Source: 2-02-FULL-43-11-A sp964477065
Lineage (GTDB): Bacteria > Patescibacteriota > Microgenomatia > UBA1406 > HO2-37-13b
Reading direction: 5' to 3'
Length of the DNA: 48,968 bases
Assembly: GCA_964477065.1 (NCBI GenBank)
Contig: CAYZCU010000003.1
Coordinates: 1 to 48,968, forward strand
Numbering within the stretch: position 1 is the stretch's first letter; every line of letters begins with the position of its first letter. Positions 24,360 to 33,530 of the stretch are shown in pieces. The notes under the pieces were generated by a model that was not told the DNA's origin, searched no databases, and saw only the letters and a list, made by a program, of their open reading frames with translations. A program made the translations under genes and the position numbers.

Positions 24360-26720
24360 ATGAGCTCATCTCACGAACATGAATTCTCTCCTCGCAGGGT
24401 TTTAAACAAGCCCACCGTCGCTGGCCCAGGCAATGGAAATGAAGTTTTTTTTCCTCAACTGGGACAACCCATCAAACGCCGTGGCGAGACTGCTGTTCCT
24501 AGTCCAACAGGAAGTCCTACGGCATCGCCAACAGTAACAGAAGCGCCGAGCAAGACTCCCACTGCAACCTCAACTGAGACTCCACCACCATCAGAAACAC
24601 CAACTCGAAAAGAGGTACTCTGGATAAAAAATGATGTTCGCGCATATGAAGCGACAATGCCTGCTGATCCTTATTCACCTTCGAGGAGGTTAGGCACACT
24701 TACCGGCACTGCAGATACTGATCAAGTGAGAATTGAAGTGAATCCAGACGATAAAGATTCAGGCTGGATTCTTACTGATAAGGGAACACCCGTTGCCTAT
24801 CGATTCGTTTACGAACCCTATGGCACTCAAGCCGGCAAAGGACCAGCCAGCCCCTTGCAAGAGCCTGTCATCCTCGAAATCCGCATAGAGGATCTGCAAG
24901 CCCACGGGCTGTTGGATCGGTTGCCAGATCCGCAAGAGCATGTGTATGGAGGGCCTCGTATTATCCGAAAGATCATTGCAGAAGGGGCTGGATTAAATGT
25001 AAAGACACTGGCACGTGCCTCTCAGCATCAGCATCAAGGTTCTCCATTAGAGCAATTTTCCCCAGATCTGGCAGCACTTGTTGTGGGAGCAAACGCATTA
25101 CGAGAAGGTGACACTATGCAAATGACTCGCCGTCGCTTCGTACTAGGTGGACTTGCTGGGGTGGCAGCACTTCTAGCCCCCAAACTTTTAGGTGGGCATA
25201 CTGAAGAAGTACAGGCAAGACCAAATGACACAATTGAACCATCAGGAGAAATTATATACAACGATAGGTTTGAGATAGTCCCCTTAATAGATCCAGCATT
25301 TGAAGTTCCAACGGATGGAGATGTTACAGTTCACACAGTTATTCAGTGTAACAATCCTGAATTTGCATCTGCACTTATTAATAGAGAACCATCATTAACT
25401 ATTGCCCCAACTGGCATTATCTTTGCACGACATGCTGATGGGGCGTTTTCTGTCGAAGTAGTAACACAGGCAGCGAATCAAAGATTCAGACTAAACATTC
25501 CAGACTATAAACCTATTGAAGATGGTGCTGTCGAATTTGACTTCAGATTAACATCAGGTAAAAAAGAAATCGTCCTAACGATTTATGATCAACAAGGGAA
25601 ACATTCGTTTAGTTTTCCATTTGCTGATGGATTTGATGCAGAGGCATTAGTTTCACACACAAATACTTTAGATCCGCGAAATACCGCAATTTATACTGAG
25701 GCACTTTTTATGGCATCACCTCAAAGACTGATTGACGTCCATGGGCCAGAACCAACACCACGGCTGGTTGAGGTAGACATCCTAAATCATCGTCAACAGG
25801 CATTGAAAACATCTTCCCAAAAAGATCTTTGGACAAATGCATTAAGTATATCTGGACTTCGTGGACCAGATGCACGATCATATGTTGCTGATTGGCGTCG
25901 TTCAGGGGCAGAGATTGATGGTATACGCCATCTATTTTTCGACCCATATAGGGACACCCCAGGGGAACGAGAAGCAGCCATTTTTATGAACAATGATATA
26001 TATCCAGTATCTCCTTATGGATTTAAGGAGATTGATAGTTGTCTTTCAAAAAGTGACGGACTACTTCTTCGAGCAGTTGATCTGACCTCAATCCCAGGGG
26101 AAGCAAGGGGACGTCAAGTTGCAGAATACATTTCGGCACTTCAAGATAAAAGAAATTCTGAAAGTAGAATCAAGTTAGCACTAAAAGGTTTTTTTGATTC
26201 GTCTGGAAGATTGTCACGCGAGATTCGCAAACTTGGTAACGAATCACAACTAGCAAGTGAATTAGCAAAAACATGTCCAGCTGGGACTACATTTGACCAT
26301 GTAGTTATTCTCGGAAACGAGATACATTTAACCCCTGAACTTATCAAACAACTCACGCTAACTATTGGATCACTTAAAAAAGGTGGCTTGCCACTTAACA
26401 CTATACTTGCAAGCAATATCCCCCCAGAAGGGACAACCATTTCGGAGCATGTTGAAGGTCGAAGGCAATTAGCTCAAGCTTTAAAAGAACTCGATGTTGC
26501 AGTAGGAGCAATTGATGTCCAAGGGGGAGGAATAGGGCTGTCCGATGAAGTTGAGCTTAATGCACCAGAAAGGTCTCCATCACAACTTCCGACACCAATG
26601 ATTATCGCACCAGCCCCACGTAATACAGCAACAATAGCAGATCAACCATATACTTATACACTTGCTGGTGGACTAACTTTGATAGAAAAAAACTATGCAA
26701 AGTTGTTAGATGCCAACTAA
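24360..26720 (+). CDS. Large protein with internal Tat signal and barrel-like end
   Basis: 786 aa. Region 1 (1-110): Ser/Pro/Thr-rich, low complexity (SPTGSPTASPTVTEAPSKT). Region 2 (110-250): small alpha/beta part. At 255-275 there is a twin-arginine signal, TRRRFVLGGLAGVAALLAP. Region 3 (about 290-460): beta-sandwich-like domain. Region 4 (480-760): barrel-like, with VVILGNEIHL resembling the NE of clan GH-A. An internal ATG at 25116 is preceded by GAGAAGGTG, so a separate 534-aa Tat-exported protein could be made from it. The second half is A+T-richer than the first, suggesting fusion. No clear -10 lies by the first ATG. Confidence 0.7.
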   Translation: MSSSHEHEFSPRRVLNKPTVAGPGNGNEVFFPQLGQPIKRRGETAVPSPTGSPTASPTVTEAPSKTPTATSTETPPPSETPTRKEVLWIKNDVRAYEATMPADPYSPSRRLGTLTGTADTDQVRIEVNPDDKDSGWILTDKGTPVAYRFVYEPYGTQAGKGPASPLQEPVILEIRIEDLQAHGLLDRLPDPQEHVYGGPRIIRKIIAEGAGLNVKTLARASQHQHQGSPLEQFSPDLAALVVGANALREGDTMQMTRRRFVLGGLAGVAALLAPKLLGGHTEEVQARPNDTIEPSGEIIYNDRFEIVPLIDPAFEVPTDGDVTVHTVIQCNNPEFASALINREPSLTIAPTGIIFARHADGAFSVEVVTQAANQRFRLNIPDYKPIEDGAVEFDFRLTSGKKEIVLTIYDQQGKHSFSFPFADGFDAEALVSHTNTLDPRNTAIYTEALFMASPQRLIDVHGPEPTPRLVEVDILNHRQQALKTSSQKDLWTNALSISGLRGPDARSYVADWRRSGAEIDGIRHLFFDPYRDTPGEREAAIFMNNDIYPVSPYGFKEIDSCLSKSDGLLLRAVDLTSIPGEARGRQVAEYISALQDKRNSESRIKLALKGFFDSSGRLSREIRKLGNESQLASELAKTCPAGTTFDHVVILGNEIHLTPELIKQLTLTIGSLKKGGLPLNTILASNIPPEGTTISEHVEGRRQLAQALKELDVAVGAIDVQGGGIGLSDEVELNAPERSPSQLPTPMIIAPAPRNTATIADQPYTYTLAGGLTLIEKNYAKLLDAN

Positions 26721-26768
26721 CGAATAGTAAGCGTTGAATAGATTTTTTCAACATGATAGACTCAGTGC

Positions 26769-29240
26769 ATGAATGCGATTAAACGCTTTACACCTTCAGT
26801 ATTTGTTTTGTTCTTTATTCTTTTATTAACTTCTCAATCAGTATTTTCAGCAACAACACTTTATTCCTGGTGCTACGAATTTTCTTGCTATGACTCTGCA
26901 GCGCACAAATATCAGTACAACCAAAACCAATGCTATAAAACAACAAATCCTCTTGGTGCGGATACCTACGATTATCAGATTTCTTTAAACAATCCATCGG
27001 GCGGATCTATAAGCGCCCTCAATACGAACGTCCAAGGGGGCACTTGGCCCACCGCAGACGAGCCGAACGGGTGCCGATTTGTCCCTTACCAGTGTAATCA
27101 AGGCTTTTATGCAAACTCTATTCCGACGTGCTCTGGAGGCACAGGTGGTGGTGGAGGTGGCGGGTGTGCGCCAGAATGCAATGCGAACGGCCCGCAATGC
27201 ACTGCACTTTCAAACTCTAACCCAGCATGTCCGGTGAACTGGCGCAATCGACAATGCGCAGATGTCCCATGTGCATACCGAACGGCAAATAAATGTGGTT
27301 GCACAACGTGTGAAAATGGCTGTAGCCCATCATGTACGGGTGGAGGCGGATGTACAGGTTCACCAACGCCGACGCCAACACCTACTCCTACTCCTTACTG
27401 CACGGCACAATGCCCTGGAACGCCCATCTCGGAGTTTGATAGTAGCACTCTGACCGTGCCAAATGCGGCAATGGGGATTTTTGCAGGGCTTGGGACAGGA
27501 TCTGGCGCAGGGGGTGCAAACGGTGGTGGAACTGGTGGAAGCATTAACGGCACACAAACAACTCGCATGCTGGCACAATCTGCAGGTGGAGGTGGCGCAG
27601 GCGGGACATCTGTGGGCGGAAGCTCAATGCACTCATGTGGGGAGATCACACAGGCCCTTGCAACTGATCCAAACTATCTGACCTTTGGTTATGGGGAAGT
27701 TCGTGGAGATCTTACCTACAATGGCTACATTGGGCACACGTGCTCATCTATTTATGATTGTCCTGTTGATTCAAACGGGACACAATCCTGCCCTGTGCCA
27801 ACCGTTGTTGTTCAGGCGCCTCAAGGAAATGGGACTGTCGCAGGGGCATATACAACTCGCCTTGGCCTCGGGAGCATGCTGAAAAACTTCACGCAAAAGC
27901 TCCTTGCGCAATCTGTTGGCGGAGGTGGCGGTGGTTCTATCACAGGCTCCCACACAACATGGACAAAATCAGAGGTCGTTAATCGTCTGAATGGCTCAAC
28001 GCCAACGCTCTATGGATATACGGTCAAGGGGTCGACAGGACAGTCTTGTTCTTGTCAGATCGTGCTTGGGTGTCAGCAATCTCAACAAGCTTCACCAAAC
28101 TCAGAACAGATGATGCAAAATCCATGCGAATCGCAGTGTACGTTTAGTGTTGACTCGACAACGGAGTATCCCGAGGTTGGGGATAATGTCATCTTTTCAG
28201 TGAATGCTAATGATGGTTTTGATCGCCGAGTCAGTATGGATTATGACGATGAATCAAGTGAATTTTTATCAGATCCCTACCCTGCTGTAAATACGCACAC
28301 GTTTACGAATGCGGGAACATATGATGTCACATTGTCATGCTCTAATCCAGCTGAAAATGGGAAAACATGTACCCGACGCCTCAATGTGTACTGCGCTGGC
28401 ACAGGCGTCTTGCTTACCCCAACGCCTACTCCTCCACCATCATGGACAAAGTTTAAAGACACCTCCGTCACGATCCAAACAGCTATTACGAACACGGTGC
28501 CATCTGGCGCACTGGCATACGATAGTAGTGACACAGGCGTCTGTGACCGAGCGAATCCAACATCTGTCGAATGTATCAGTAGTGGCCAAGGTGGGATGAC
28601 AACCGTGCATGGTGCGACATCAAATTTCGGGGTGCGTCTATCAGACAGACAATGGTTGCGCACTGATCCGAGTTATGCTTCAAATGAATTGATTACACCA
28701 GATTCATTTATCGAATATGCACGCGCACGCAAGGATGTTGTTGATCTGCAGTCTGTTTCAGCAGAAACAATTCAGCCTGGAAAGATCAACATTTTCACGG
28801 GGAATCTTGTCATTAGTGATAATGCTCTTCCTGATTCGATTACCGCAGGTGAAAAAGTTGTGATCGTTGTTGATGGCACGCTTTCATTTGATCTTTCAAC
28901 TGATCCTGCTGATACATTTAACCCGGATAATAAGCCGATCGCCTTTATCACGACTGGCACAACTGAAATTTCAGCTGGCACAACAGAGATGAACGGTATA
29001 TTTATCTCAAATGTAGTCAATTTTGCGTACGATGCAACGCCATCAACAAGCACGCCTTTGAAAATTAATGGAAATCTCTCCTATCTCAATGCATCAACAG
29101 CCTGTTCTGACAAGCGAGACAGGACAGACTCGCCATATAAACCATCATGTTTCTTTACGTTTGATTTTGCCAATCAATATTTGCCACTTATTGACCTGTT
29201 ATCAACACGTACGTATGAGTGGACAGAATTAGTACCATAA
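26769..29240 (+). CDS. Large secreted Cys/Gly-rich protein with PKD-like domain
   Basis: 823 aa, not assigned to a family. Signal peptide (about 5-27, FVLFFILLLTSQSVFSA). Cys-rich N-terminal half with Gly runs and a (PT)n linker (about 199-209, SPTPTPTPTPTPY). A PKD-like domain (EYPEVGDNVIFSVNANDG, HTFTNAGTYDVTLSCSN). The C-terminal beta-helix-like part (NIFTGNLVISDNALPD, TTEISAGTTEMNGIFIS) resembles proteins found beside type IV pilin genes. It is followed after 3 bp by a PilX-like gene, so I infer a pilus-associated surface or tip protein. TAGACT 6 nt before the ATG. Confidence 0.75.
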   Translation: MNAIKRFTPSVFVLFFILLLTSQSVFSATTLYSWCYEFSCYDSAAHKYQYNQNQCYKTTNPLGADTYDYQISLNNPSGGSISALNTNVQGGTWPTADEPNGCRFVPYQCNQGFYANSIPTCSGGTGGGGGGGCAPECNANGPQCTALSNSNPACPVNWRNRQCADVPCAYRTANKCGCTTCENGCSPSCTGGGGCTGSPTPTPTPTPTPYCTAQCPGTPISEFDSSTLTVPNAAMGIFAGLGTGSGAGGANGGGTGGSINGTQTTRMLAQSAGGGGAGGTSVGGSSMHSCGEITQALATDPNYLTFGYGEVRGDLTYNGYIGHTCSSIYDCPVDSNGTQSCPVPTVVVQAPQGNGTVAGAYTTRLGLGSMLKNFTQKLLAQSVGGGGGGSITGSHTTWTKSEVVNRLNGSTPTLYGYTVKGSTGQSCSCQIVLGCQQSQQASPNSEQMMQNPCESQCTFSVDSTTEYPEVGDNVIFSVNANDGFDRRVSMDYDDESSEFLSDPYPAVNTHTFTNAGTYDVTLSCSNPAENGKTCTRRLNVYCAGTGVLLTPTPTPPPSWTKFKDTSVTIQTAITNTVPSGALAYDSSDTGVCDRANPTSVECISSGQGGMTTVHGATSNFGVRLSDRQWLRTDPSYASNELITPDSFIEYARARKDVVDLQSVSAETIQPGKINIFTGNLVISDNALPDSITAGEKVVIVVDGTLSFDLSTDPADTFNPDNKPIAFITTGTTEISAGTTEMNGIFISNVVNFAYDATPSTSTPLKINGNLSYLNASTACSDKRDRTDSPYKPSCFFTFDFANQYLPLIDLLSTRTYEWTELVP

Positions 29241-29243
29241 ACT

Positions 29244-30053
29244 ATGAAAAGACCAGACAGACAATCAGGACAGATTCTCATGATAGCGATTTTGTTTGCG
29301 ACGGTTATTTTTACGATTGGACTGTCTATCACGAATCTGACAACAAAGGATACGAAAGGGACAAAACTGCAAGAAGACGCCTCCCGTGCTCGAGCGGCAG
29401 CGGAAGCTGGCATCGAAGCAGCGCTTGGACAAGGTTCAAATGATACGGTAAACATCGGCTCACTTCTTTCAGGCTCAGGCTTGAGTGGCCAAGCAACGGT
29501 CACCACGGAAGCCTCAGCGCAGTTTACGACACCCCTTATTTCAAAAGATGCGCAGTACACGTTTTACATGACTGGCTATGATCCTTCGACCCAGACCGTT
29601 ACAACAGGTTCATTTGACACAGATATCGCCATCCAGCGAGTTGTGCCAGCAGATGCACAGTACTGCTCTGGTAATCAAAAATTCGCCCTCGAGCTAACTT
29701 TCATTGATGCAACGCCTTCCACAGGAGGAATCGTTGGTAGATATATTATTGATGAATGTGATCTTGTTGATGGAACGACAGATGAATACGACTTTGGCGC
29801 TACAATTCCAACGAGTGCGATCACACCAGATCCACATATTTTGATTGCGCGGGTTATTGCTCCAAGTAGTGCCTTTGACGGCGCCAAGATTCGCATTGAT
29901 ACGACAAATGGGAGTCTCTTCCCAGCGCAGGGCAAGATCGTCACGTCTACTGCTTCTGTGGGTGGGACGACAGATAAAAATGTCACGAAAAAAGTGAAGT
30001 TGTTTCAATCGTATCCACAGTTACCAGCAGAATTTTTTGTCACATCAATGTAA
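29244..30053 (+). CDS. PilX-like type IV pilin/prepilin
   Basis: 269 aa. The N-terminus RPDRQSGQILMIAILFATV is a class III-like prepilin leader: a short basic leader and a Gly before the hydrophobic helix, with Gln in place of the usual FTLIE residues, as in the PilX N-terminal family. A helix with Ala/Arg/Glu heptads follows (EDASRARAAAEAGIEAAL), then a beta-rich head. Likely an accessory pilin cut by prepilin peptidase (not in this window) and built into a type IV pilus. Operon with the 823-aa protein. Confidence 0.8.
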   Translation: MKRPDRQSGQILMIAILFATVIFTIGLSITNLTTKDTKGTKLQEDASRARAAAEAGIEAALGQGSNDTVNIGSLLSGSGLSGQATVTTEASAQFTTPLISKDAQYTFYMTGYDPSTQTVTTGSFDTDIAIQRVVPADAQYCSGNQKFALELTFIDATPSTGGIVGRYIIDECDLVDGTTDEYDFGATIPTSAITPDPHILIARVIAPSSAFDGAKIRIDTTNGSLFPAQGKIVTSTASVGGTTDKNVTKKVKLFQSYPQLPAEFFVTSM

Positions 30054-30054
30054 T

Positions 30055-30303
30055 ATGCCACGCATGATGGAAACCGTCACGATTGGTATGCATACAGTAA
30101 AGGCCCGTGGTTTAGGACGCGGAGTGAAGGTCGAGGTCCCCTGTCCGAGCACAGATGGTTATGTCGATACTGTTCGCACGCGACAACATCTCCCAGAAGG
30201 GGCAGATCATGCCGTAGAAGTTTGTTGTAATGGGTGCAATAAACATTTTCTCGTTGCGTATCAAGGAGGAGGAATTTTGGGCATCACTCAAATGCGAAAC
30301 TAA
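30055..30303 (+). CDS. Small CxxC protein
   Basis: 82 aa, not recognised. Two cysteine positions, VPCPSTDG and VCCNGCNKHF, suggest a single zinc site; basic N-terminal half. The ATG at 30055 follows the pilin stop by one base; an ATG at 30037 in the same frame would extend it into the pilin gene. No own promoter is seen, so it is probably the last gene of the pilus-like operon. The TAA is followed by CTAG array 5. Confidence 0.6.
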   Translation: MPRMMETVTIGMHTVKARGLGRGVKVEVPCPSTDGYVDTVRTRQHLPEGADHAVEVCCNGCNKHFLVAYQGGGILGITQMRN

Positions 30304-30304
30304 C

Positions 30305-30402
30305 ACAGAAACCTAGAAATCTAGTGATCTAGTAACCTAGGAAAGCTACAACTTCTTCAAATTACTAGGTTTCTAGATCACCAGATCACTAGATCTCTAT
30401 AG
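30305..30402. repeat. CTAG octamer array 5, upstream of argS
   Basis: The left arm has CTAGAAAT, CTAGTGAT, CTAGTAAC, CTAGGAAA (30313-30344), then a 20-bp spacer, then CTAGGTTT, CTAGATCA, CCAGATCA, CTAGATCT (30365-30396). The T-rich class again points into the promoter (argS TATACT at 30403-30408). The reverse complement of the right arm matches array 1 over about 30 bp around ATCTAGTGATCTGG. Confidence 0.9.
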
Positions 30403-30414
30403 TATACTATCCTC

Positions 30415-32163
30415 ATGACTACCCTCTTGCAACGCGTTTCAGATCTTTGTACCGATGTCTTCGGGGAGTCTCTTCCTGTTTCACATCCTGCGCATGAGGC
30501 ATTTGGGGACTACAGTATCAATGTGATGCAATTGGCTGATCGCCCCTCACCTGAAAAAATCGCGGACTTCATCCAACAACTTGCCTCGTCTGACCTTTTT
30601 GAAAAAGTGGAACAAAAAGGCGCATACATCAACATGACGATCCACAGAGATAAACTGGCACAAACGGTGCGCGATATTGTCAGCAATCCCGATACGTATG
30701 GCTCATCCGACTGGGGACAGGGGCAGACATGGGCTGTTGAGCATACATCACCCAACCCAAACAAAGCGATGCACCTCGGCCATTTACGCAATAATGTTCT
30801 TGGTATGGCTCTTTCGCGTATATGGGAGAAGATTGGTATTACCGTCATTCGTGAAAGCGTTGATAACAACCGTGGTATTGCGATCGCCCGCTTGATGTGG
30901 GGATATCTGCATTACGCGCACACCTCAGGCACTGCCCCTGATGACGGAAGCATCTCGTATTGGTACGATCATCAAGATGAGTGGCACACGCCAGAAGCAT
31001 TGGCACAAAATCCAGGAAAGTTTGTTGGGGAGCTCTATGTGCAGGCCTCTACTGCCTATGAAGCTGTTGATACGGTCAAACAGGAGATTCGTCAGATGGT
31101 CATTGATTGGGAAGCAGGTGATGAAAAAGTATGGGCTTTATGGAAAAAAGTTCTGTCATATTCATATGCAGGCCAAGAAATCACGCTAGCTCGTTTGCAC
31201 AATCACTGGGATATCGTATGGCACGAGCATGATCATTATCAGCGAGGTAAAACATATATTGAAGAGGGATTGAAGAAAGGTATTTTTGTGACGAGTGATG
31301 AAGGGACGGTTATCACGCAACTTGAAGCTGACTATCATTTGCCAGATACCGTTTTGCTCAAATCAGATGGCACAAGCCTCTATATCACTCAAGACATCGC
31401 CCTCACTGACTTGAAAATGAAGACGCATGCGTGTGATCGCTTGATTTGGATTGTTGGACCAGAGCAGAGTCTCGCGCTCAAGCAACTCTTTGCTGTATGT
31501 GACCAGCTGGGAATTGGTTCACAGGATGCCTACGTGCATATCGCATATGGTTGGATGAGTCTGAAAGGTCAAGGCTCTATGAGCTCACGCAAAGGCACAG
31601 TCATCTACATAGATGATCTGCTTGATCAGGCTGTTGCACATGCCCGCAATGAAATTCGAGATCCAAGCGCTTTGCATGAACCCATCGACGATGTCGCTGA
31701 AAAGGTTGGTGTGGGCGCTGTCAAATACAGTTTACTCAAAGTTGGGCGCATGCAAGATATTGCCTTTGACATCAATGAATCTGTCCGCTTTGAAGGCAAC
31801 TCCGGGCCATACATTCAGTATGCGTATGCCCGTATGATGAGCTTGCTACGCAAAGCAGAACCAGCACTTGATCAGACATATCCAGCGCAGACCTCCTACG
31901 ATCCAGCTGAGCTCTCACTCATGCGCGGGCTGACCCGCTTCCCGGAAATCATCCTTGAGGCTGGACAGAGCTATTCACCGCATCTGATAGCTCAATACGT
32001 CTATGAAATGACACAAAAATTCAACGCCTTTTATGAAGAATCATCCGTCCTTCAAGCGCCAATGGAGATCCGCGTATCACGTCTCGCACTTGTGCAAGCA
32101 ACAGCAGAGGTCGTGCGCAGTGGGCTCAATCTTTTGGGGATAGATGTCGTTGAAGCCATGTAG
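30415..32163 (+). CDS. argS: Arginyl-tRNA synthetase
   Basis: 582 aa class I synthetase, usual length. N-terminal Add-1-like domain, then VEHTSPNPNKAMHLGHLRNN (HIGH motif as HLGH), a KMSKS-equivalent MSSRKGTV, and a C-terminal DALR anticodon-binding domain (SGPYIQYAYARMMSLLRKA onward). TATACT lies 6 nt before the ATG behind CTAG array 5. Charges tRNA-Arg. Confidence 0.95.
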   Translation: MTTLLQRVSDLCTDVFGESLPVSHPAHEAFGDYSINVMQLADRPSPEKIADFIQQLASSDLFEKVEQKGAYINMTIHRDKLAQTVRDIVSNPDTYGSSDWGQGQTWAVEHTSPNPNKAMHLGHLRNNVLGMALSRIWEKIGITVIRESVDNNRGIAIARLMWGYLHYAHTSGTAPDDGSISYWYDHQDEWHTPEALAQNPGKFVGELYVQASTAYEAVDTVKQEIRQMVIDWEAGDEKVWALWKKVLSYSYAGQEITLARLHNHWDIVWHEHDHYQRGKTYIEEGLKKGIFVTSDEGTVITQLEADYHLPDTVLLKSDGTSLYITQDIALTDLKMKTHACDRLIWIVGPEQSLALKQLFAVCDQLGIGSQDAYVHIAYGWMSLKGQGSMSSRKGTVIYIDDLLDQAVAHARNEIRDPSALHEPIDDVAEKVGVGAVKYSLLKVGRMQDIAFDINESVRFEGNSGPYIQYAYARMMSLLRKAEPALDQTYPAQTSYDPAELSLMRGLTRFPEIILEAGQSYSPHLIAQYVYEMTQKFNAFYEESSVLQAPMEIRVSRLALVQATAEVVRSGLNLLGIDVVEAM

Positions 32164-32205
32164 TCATACCTATACTTTCAGACAGTCACCATTTATAATA
32201 AACAC

Positions 32206-32781
32206 ATGGCACCTACAAAAATGCGCGTCGGATTTGACTTCGATGGTGTCATTATGTACAACCCTGCACGCGCCATTCGTCGCCCCCTCTCATTCATCAA
32301 AAACATATGCCTACCGCATAAAAAAAGTGAATTCTTTTTTCCTACACGAAAAATTTCACGCGTTATCAACACACTTTTTCATAAATCCAGCTTTAAAGTA
32401 GCCTCAGGCTATGACAAAATTGTGGATATGGTGAATGATGGCCATATCGAGCCATATATCATTACTGCTCGTTGGAGCTTTCTCAAAAAAGATTTTCTTC
32501 GAATCATTCATGGCCTGAATGCGCACTCACTTTTTCGCGGGTATTTTTTAAATGAAAAAAATGAACAGCCACATCTTTTTAAGGAGCGCATGATTAAAGA
32601 TCTCAACCTTGATGTCTTTATTGAAGATAATCTGGATATTGTCGATTATTTGCGCCAACACACCAAAGCGGAAATATTGTGGATCACGAATTTTTTTGAT
32701 CGACATGAGAAGCGTTCTGGCATGTTCCCAAGCCTTGAAAAGGCGGTTGAGTATATGCAAAATAAAGCCTCAAACCTGTAG
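32206..32781 (+). CDS. HAD-like hydrolase
   Basis: 191 aa. The HAD phosphatase fold: VGFDFDGVI (motif I, DxD nucleophile pair, about 8-16), IITAR (motif II) and VFIEDNLDIV (motif IV Asp). Motif III Lys is in the FKERMIKD region. Likely dephosphorylates a small metabolite such as a nucleotide; the substrate is unknown. TATAAT is 6 nt before the ATG, so it has its own promoter. Confidence 0.8.
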   Translation: MAPTKMRVGFDFDGVIMYNPARAIRRPLSFIKNICLPHKKSEFFFPTRKISRVINTLFHKSSFKVASGYDKIVDMVNDGHIEPYIITARWSFLKKDFLRIIHGLNAHSLFRGYFLNEKNEQPHLFKERMIKDLNLDVFIEDNLDIVDYLRQHTKAEILWITNFFDRHEKRSGMFPSLEKAVEYMQNKASNL

Positions 32782-32789
32782 TTCCTGAG

Positions 32790-33506
32790 CTACTTGAAGA
32801 TTTCAAAATAGATCTGCTCTTTGGCAATCCCACTACTCACGCAGTATTCCTTCAACGACAGCACAATGTCATTATTGCCACACAAATAGTACTCAAAATC
32901 ATTTCTGTCCTCTCCCGATTCATCAAAATAGACATCAAGGACATGGTTCACTCTCCCCATTGCAACGTGATCGGGATCGAGACCATCGAGATTTTCTTCG
33001 CGAGACAAACAAATATCAAAATCAAAGTTCGCATGAGCTTGCGCAAGAGCCTTAAACTCTTCATACAGATAGATGTCATCTCGCGTTTTGAGCCCAAAAA
33101 GGACATAGAGCTTTTCAGTATGATTGCTCGAAAGTGCAGACTTGATCATCGAAGCCACAGGAGCGATTCCTGTGCCTGTTGCAAGAAAAATCTTGGGTCG
33201 TGAAGATTCTCTGAGAGTAAAAACGCCCGCGGGACCTTTGAATCCTGCTGACTCTCCAACCGCAAGGGCGTCTAAATAGGTTGAGGCAAGGCCTCCGGGG
33301 AAAAATTCGATGATAAATTGGATATGTGAGCCATCTGTTGGGCTGGATGAGATAGAGCATTGTCGAAAGGCATCATTTATTTTCAAAAGAACATACTGCC
33401 CAGCAGTGAAGACAAGTGGCTCCCCCTCAATCTGAAAGTCAAACTGCCACACCTGACCCGTTAAATTTTTTTTCGCGCTAAGAATAGCAGTAAAATCTCG
33501 TATCAT
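32790..33506 (-). CDS. FNR-type flavoprotein reductase
   Basis: 238 aa. An FAD domain with RQCSISSSP (family RxYS) and AGFKGPAGVF, and an NAD(P)H domain with LATGTGIAPVASM and YYLCGNNDIV. Moves electrons between NAD(P)H and an iron-sulfur or haem partner; none is encoded nearby. No own ferredoxin domain. Exceptional in having a leader: TATACT is 19 nt before the ATG, with GGAAG in between. Confidence 0.87.
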   Translation of the reverse strand: MIRDFTAILSAKKNLTGQVWQFDFQIEGEPLVFTAGQYVLLKINDAFRQCSISSSPTDGSHIQFIIEFFPGGLASTYLDALAVGESAGFKGPAGVFTLRESSRPKIFLATGTGIAPVASMIKSALSSNHTEKLYVLFGLKTRDDIYLYEEFKALAQAHANFDFDICLSREENLDGLDPDHVAMGRVNHVLDVYFDESGEDRNDFEYYLCGNNDIVLSLKEYCVSSGIAKEQIYFEIFK

Positions 33507-33530
33507 ACTTTTGATTCTTCCAAGTATACC

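Noticed and set aside
24345..24380. 11-codon upstream ORF (ATG at 24345) overlapping the start of the 24360 gene
   Set aside because: No Shine-Dalgarno and no codon bias of a leader peptide; the short size makes chance likely.
1253..30402. CTAG arrays as CRISPR
   Set aside because: The unit is 8 bp with no spacers or cas genes.
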